Position numbers and translations under genes: made by a program. 26,635 bases of DNA, taken from NCBI GenBank assembly GCA_945637225.1, contig CALZDE010000003.1:1-26635 (forward strand), given 5' to 3'. Below, in pieces: positions 24,551 to 26,635 of this stretch; positions within the stretch are counted from its first letter, which is position 1, and every line of letters starts with the position of its first letter. Under the pieces are notes generated by a model. It was given only the letters and a program-made list of their open reading frames with translations, was not told the origin of the DNA and did no database searches. Source of the DNA: an uncultured Selenomonadaceae bacterium (GTDB lineage: Bacteria > Bacillota > Negativicutes > Selenomonadales > Selenomonadaceae).

Positions 24551-25324
24551 GTGGCAAAAAGACCTGCACCTATATCAATGGAAAGACCGGATAAGCGTGA
24601 GCCAGATGAGCTGAGACGCTTTAAGATAAATAGATTTTTTCAGCATTATCCTGATGGTTCAGCGATGATTCAGATGGGTAATACTAAGGTAATTTGTGCT
24701 GCTACAATTGAGGAACGTGTACCTAATTTCCTAAAGGGAAGCGGTGAGGGATGGATTACAGCAGAATATTCCCTTTTGCCTAGTGCAACTAATCCACGTA
24801 ACCCAAGAGAGGCAAGCCGTGGCCGTCAGAATGGACGTACTCAGGAAATTCAGAGACTTATCGGCAGGGCACTTCGCTCTGTCATGGATTTGAAGGCATT
24901 GGGAGAACGTACCATATATATCGACTGCGATGTAATTCAGGCAGATGGCGGTACTCGTACTGCTTCTATCACAGGTGCTTTTATCGCTTTGGTAGAGGCA
25001 TGTGCTTCTATCTATGATGGCAAGGGCGCATTTCCTGTAAAGGATTTTATTGCGGCTATCAGCGTGGGTATTGGCAAAAACAACATTCCTATCCTTGACC
25101 TTAATTATGAAGAGGATTCCTCCGCTATGGTGGATATGAACGTAGTAATGACAGGCGAGGGGAAATATGTAGAAATTCAGGGAACTGGCGAAGAACGTCC
25201 TTTTTCCTTAGAGGAACGTGACGAGCTTCTTAAATTAGCGGCTAAGGGGATAGACGAGCTTATTTCCTATCAGAAAGATATATTGGGAAATGAGCTGGTT
25301 TGGAAAGTGGGACGAATCTCTTAA
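24551..25324 (+). CDS. rph: Ribonuclease PH
   Basis: RNase PH trims tRNA 3' ends phosphorolytically. The 257-residue protein carries DELRRF, GSAMIQMGNTKVICAAT, GWITAEYSLLPSAT (68-81), GRTQEIQRLIGRALR (95-109) and the IDCDVIQADGGTRTASITG block (124-142). A GTG at 24551 is chosen: the AGGGGTGA site at 24539-24546 overlaps the upstream stop. An ATG at 24578 (MERPDKR) also starts close to the usual family N-terminus but has no ribosome binding site. A longer open frame from 24464 lies inside the CofE-like gene and is not coding. Confidence 0.94.
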   Translation: MAKRPAPISMERPDKREPDELRRFKINRFFQHYPDGSAMIQMGNTKVICAATIEERVPNFLKGSGEGWITAEYSLLPSATNPRNPREASRGRQNGRTQEIQRLIGRALRSVMDLKALGERTIYIDCDVIQADGGTRTASITGAFIALVEACASIYDGKGAFPVKDFIAAISVGIGKNNIPILDLNYEEDSSAMVDMNVVMTGEGKYVEIQGTGEERPFSLEERDELLKLAAKGIDELISYQKDILGNELVWKVGRIS

Positions 25325-25347
25325 TAGCTTTAGTGGGGGATTATATA

Positions 25348-26013
25348 ATGAAGAAAGTTAAAATTATTATTGCTACCAGAAATAAGGGAAAAGTCAGAGA
25401 AATGGCAAATGCTTTTTCTGCACTGCCAGTAGAGCTGATTTCCCTGGCTGACTGGGAAGCGGACTTAGGTCTTACAGAGCACCCAGAACCAGTGGAGGAT
25501 GGCGAGACATTCGAAGAAAATTCCTTTAAGAAGGCAGATTTTTATGCGAAGCTGACTGGCCTGCCATGTATTGCTGATGATTCCGGTCTTGAGGTAGAGG
25601 CTTTGGGCGGTGCGCCTGGAGTCTATTCTGCCCGCTATTCCGGCGAGAATGCCACTGACGAAAAGAACAATGCTAAACTGCTTGCTGATATTAAGGCAAA
25701 GGGATTAAATGAATCTCCAGCGGCTTATCAGTGTGCGTTGACCTTTATGAATACCGATGGTGGTTTTATTAAGGAAAAAGGTTATTGTCATGGCACTATT
25801 AAATGTGCAGAGCCAAAGGGCGAAAATGGTTTTGGCTATGACCCATATTTCTATGTAGACTGGCAGGGTGAAAGCAAAACTATGGCAGAGCTTACTGTAG
25901 AGGAAAAGCACACTCTCAGCCATCGTGGGGCGGCTCTTGATAAAATGGCAGTATCTCTTGGTAAGATTATGATGTTTCTCATGAGGAGGAAACCAAAATG
26001 CGTATCTGTATAA
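25348..26013 (+). CDS. rdgB: XTP/dITP pyrophosphatase RdgB (HAM1 family)
   Basis: The enzyme hydrolyses non-canonical purine triphosphates (dITP, XTP), keeping them out of DNA and RNA. The 221-residue protein shows IIATRNKGKVREM (7-19), EDGETFEENSFKKA, ADDSGLEVEALGGAPGVYSA, NGFGYDPYF and SHRGAALDKM, the family's substrate-binding blocks. The ATG at 25348 follows GGGGGA with good spacing; an earlier open start at 25300 lies inside rph. Its last 16 bases overlap the phosphodiesterase gene, and that gene's AGGAGG lies in the rdgB end. The final residues (about MRRKPKCVSV) are therefore shaped by the overlap. Confidence 0.94.
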   Translation: MKKVKIIIATRNKGKVREMANAFSALPVELISLADWEADLGLTEHPEPVEDGETFEENSFKKADFYAKLTGLPCIADDSGLEVEALGGAPGVYSARYSGENATDEKNNAKLLADIKAKGLNESPAAYQCALTFMNTDGGFIKEKGYCHGTIKCAEPKGENGFGYDPYFYVDWQGESKTMAELTVEEKHTLSHRGAALDKMAVSLGKIMMFLMRRKPKCVSV

Positions 26014-26507
26014 TGAGTGATACACATGGCAGTGAAAAGCAGGTAGAAAACGTAATTTCTCAGGCCTCGATGGGTGGCGATGTCGACGCGTGGATTCACT
26101 GTGGCGATATTGTTGAAGATGTAGAATATCTCATGGAGCTGGTAGATACTCCTGTTTATGCAGTAGCTGGCAATAATGATTTTAGAAAAAATAACTTTCA
26201 GGATGATGAAATATTCTCATTAGAAGGCTTTAAGATAATGATTACTCATGGTCATCTGTACGGAGCAAGGTACGATACTGATGAACTGGCTAGCGCGGCT
26301 AAGGAAGAAGGCTGTGATATTGTGGTCTATGGACATACCCATGTTGCAGACAATCATTATCAGGATGGAATACTTGTTCTTAATCCAGGCAGTGCTACTC
26401 TCCCTCGTGATGGCATGCGTCCTTCCTTTATGATTTTGAATTTAGAAGAAGGAAAGACACCAGAGGTGGAGCTGTATCGTTTTGAACGGAAAAGCTTTTG
26501 GGGTTAA
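25998..26507 (+). CDS. YfcE/MJ0936-type metallophosphodiesterase
   Basis: The 169-residue calcineurin-like phosphoesterase has the complete metal-binding set: SDTHG (7-11), HCGDIVE (34-40), GNND (58-61), ITHGH (82-86) and YGHTH (111-115). This group hydrolyses simple phosphodiesters with Mn2+ or similar; the natural substrate is unknown. AGGAGGAAACC inside rdgB positions the ATG at 25998. The rph-rdgB-yfcE order is common in Bacillota. Only a 5-bp hairpin (26508-26520, ACTAT-TTG-ATAGT) follows, too weak to call a terminator. Confidence 0.92.
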   Translation: MRICIMSDTHGSEKQVENVISQASMGGDVDAWIHCGDIVEDVEYLMELVDTPVYAVAGNNDFRKNNFQDDEIFSLEGFKIMITHGHLYGARYDTDELASAAKEEGCDIVVYGHTHVADNHYQDGILVLNPGSATLPRDGMRPSFMILNLEEGKTPEVELYRFERKSFWG

Positions 26508-26568
26508 ACTATTTGATAGTAATTTTCATTTAATTTGTCAGAATATTTTAAAATAGTGAATTTTTCTG

Positions 26569-26597
26569 TTGAAAATTATAAAAAATCGTGCTATAAT
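26569..26597 (+). promoter_or_regulatory. Strong extended -10 promoter for a gene beyond the right edge
   Basis: TTGAAA (26569-26574) and a perfect TATAAT (26592-26597) are separated by 17 bases, and TG sits one base before the -10. Transcription would start near 26604 and leave the window. The stretch 26508-26635 contains no gene; it also has a 12-base palindrome, TATTTTAAAATA, at 26544-26555. Confidence 0.7.
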
Positions 26598-26635
26598 AAT
26601 AAAAGTATTTATTTTGTATATGTGTATTATTTATA

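Noticed and set aside
25300..25347. N-terminal extension of the RdgB frame
   Set aside because: It overlaps the end of rph, and the ATG at 25348 has a proper ribosome binding site and begins at the usual family N-terminus.

Overview
This window is 26.6 kb of low-to-mid GC bacterial chromosome that looks like Bacillota. The signs are strong AGGAGG-type ribosome binding sites, sigma-A-like promoters, a purine operon in the Bacillus gene order but with gaps, a Bacillus/Clostridium-type PurF (propeptide plus iron-sulfur cysteines), and an ispE-regulator-glmU-prs cluster. A Clostridia or Negativicutes member is my inference; no rRNA or other decisive marker is present. No tRNA, rRNA, CRISPR array, insertion sequence or prophage was seen.

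Layout. (1) 188-1162: a membrane-anchored class A beta-lactamase-like serine hydrolase. (2) 1257-7830: a purine operon with a strong promoter, purE-purC-purF-[hairpin]-purM-purN-purH(short)-purD, closed by a long hairpin. PurH has only its IMP cyclohydrolase half. purK, purB and purSQL, which lie between purE and purF in Bacillus, are not in this window. (3) 7986-13075: two overlapping AT-rich genes. One is a UvrD/AddA-like helicase without a nuclease domain. The other is an AddB-like protein that keeps the C...CxxCx5C iron-sulfur cysteines but has a shrunken nuclease region with no visible PD-(D/E)XK residues. (4) 13124-15467, minus strand: a two-gene unit encoding an eroded P1B-type ATPase (actuator domain missing, phosphorylation Asp replaced by Ser, hinge Asp residues lost) and a TPR-like protein. 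(5) 15658-19846: ispE, a FadR-type GntR regulator, glmU and prs. (6) 19960-22666: a PLP aminotransferase followed by an NhaC-family antiporter. (7) 22840-26507: a thioesterase, a membrane-anchored unknown protein, a CofE-like ligase, RNase PH, XTP/dITP pyrophosphatase and a YfcE-like phosphodiesterase. A strong promoter at 26569-26597 fires out of the right edge.

How the genes connect. Prs makes PRPP, the substrate of PurF, and PurF through PurD and the PurH half cover much of the route to IMP. AICAR formylation, N5-CAIR synthesis, FGAM synthesis and adenylosuccinate lyase must be encoded elsewhere. The rph-rdgB-yfcE end is a housekeeping RNA-processing and nucleotide-sanitising group.

The best candidates for undescribed biology are the AddAB-like pair with apparently no nuclease, and the degenerate P-type ATPase with its TPR partner. 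Four start codons (7986, 22840, 24551, and 15467 on the minus strand) were moved inward from the longest open frame on the basis of ribosome binding sites and promoters.
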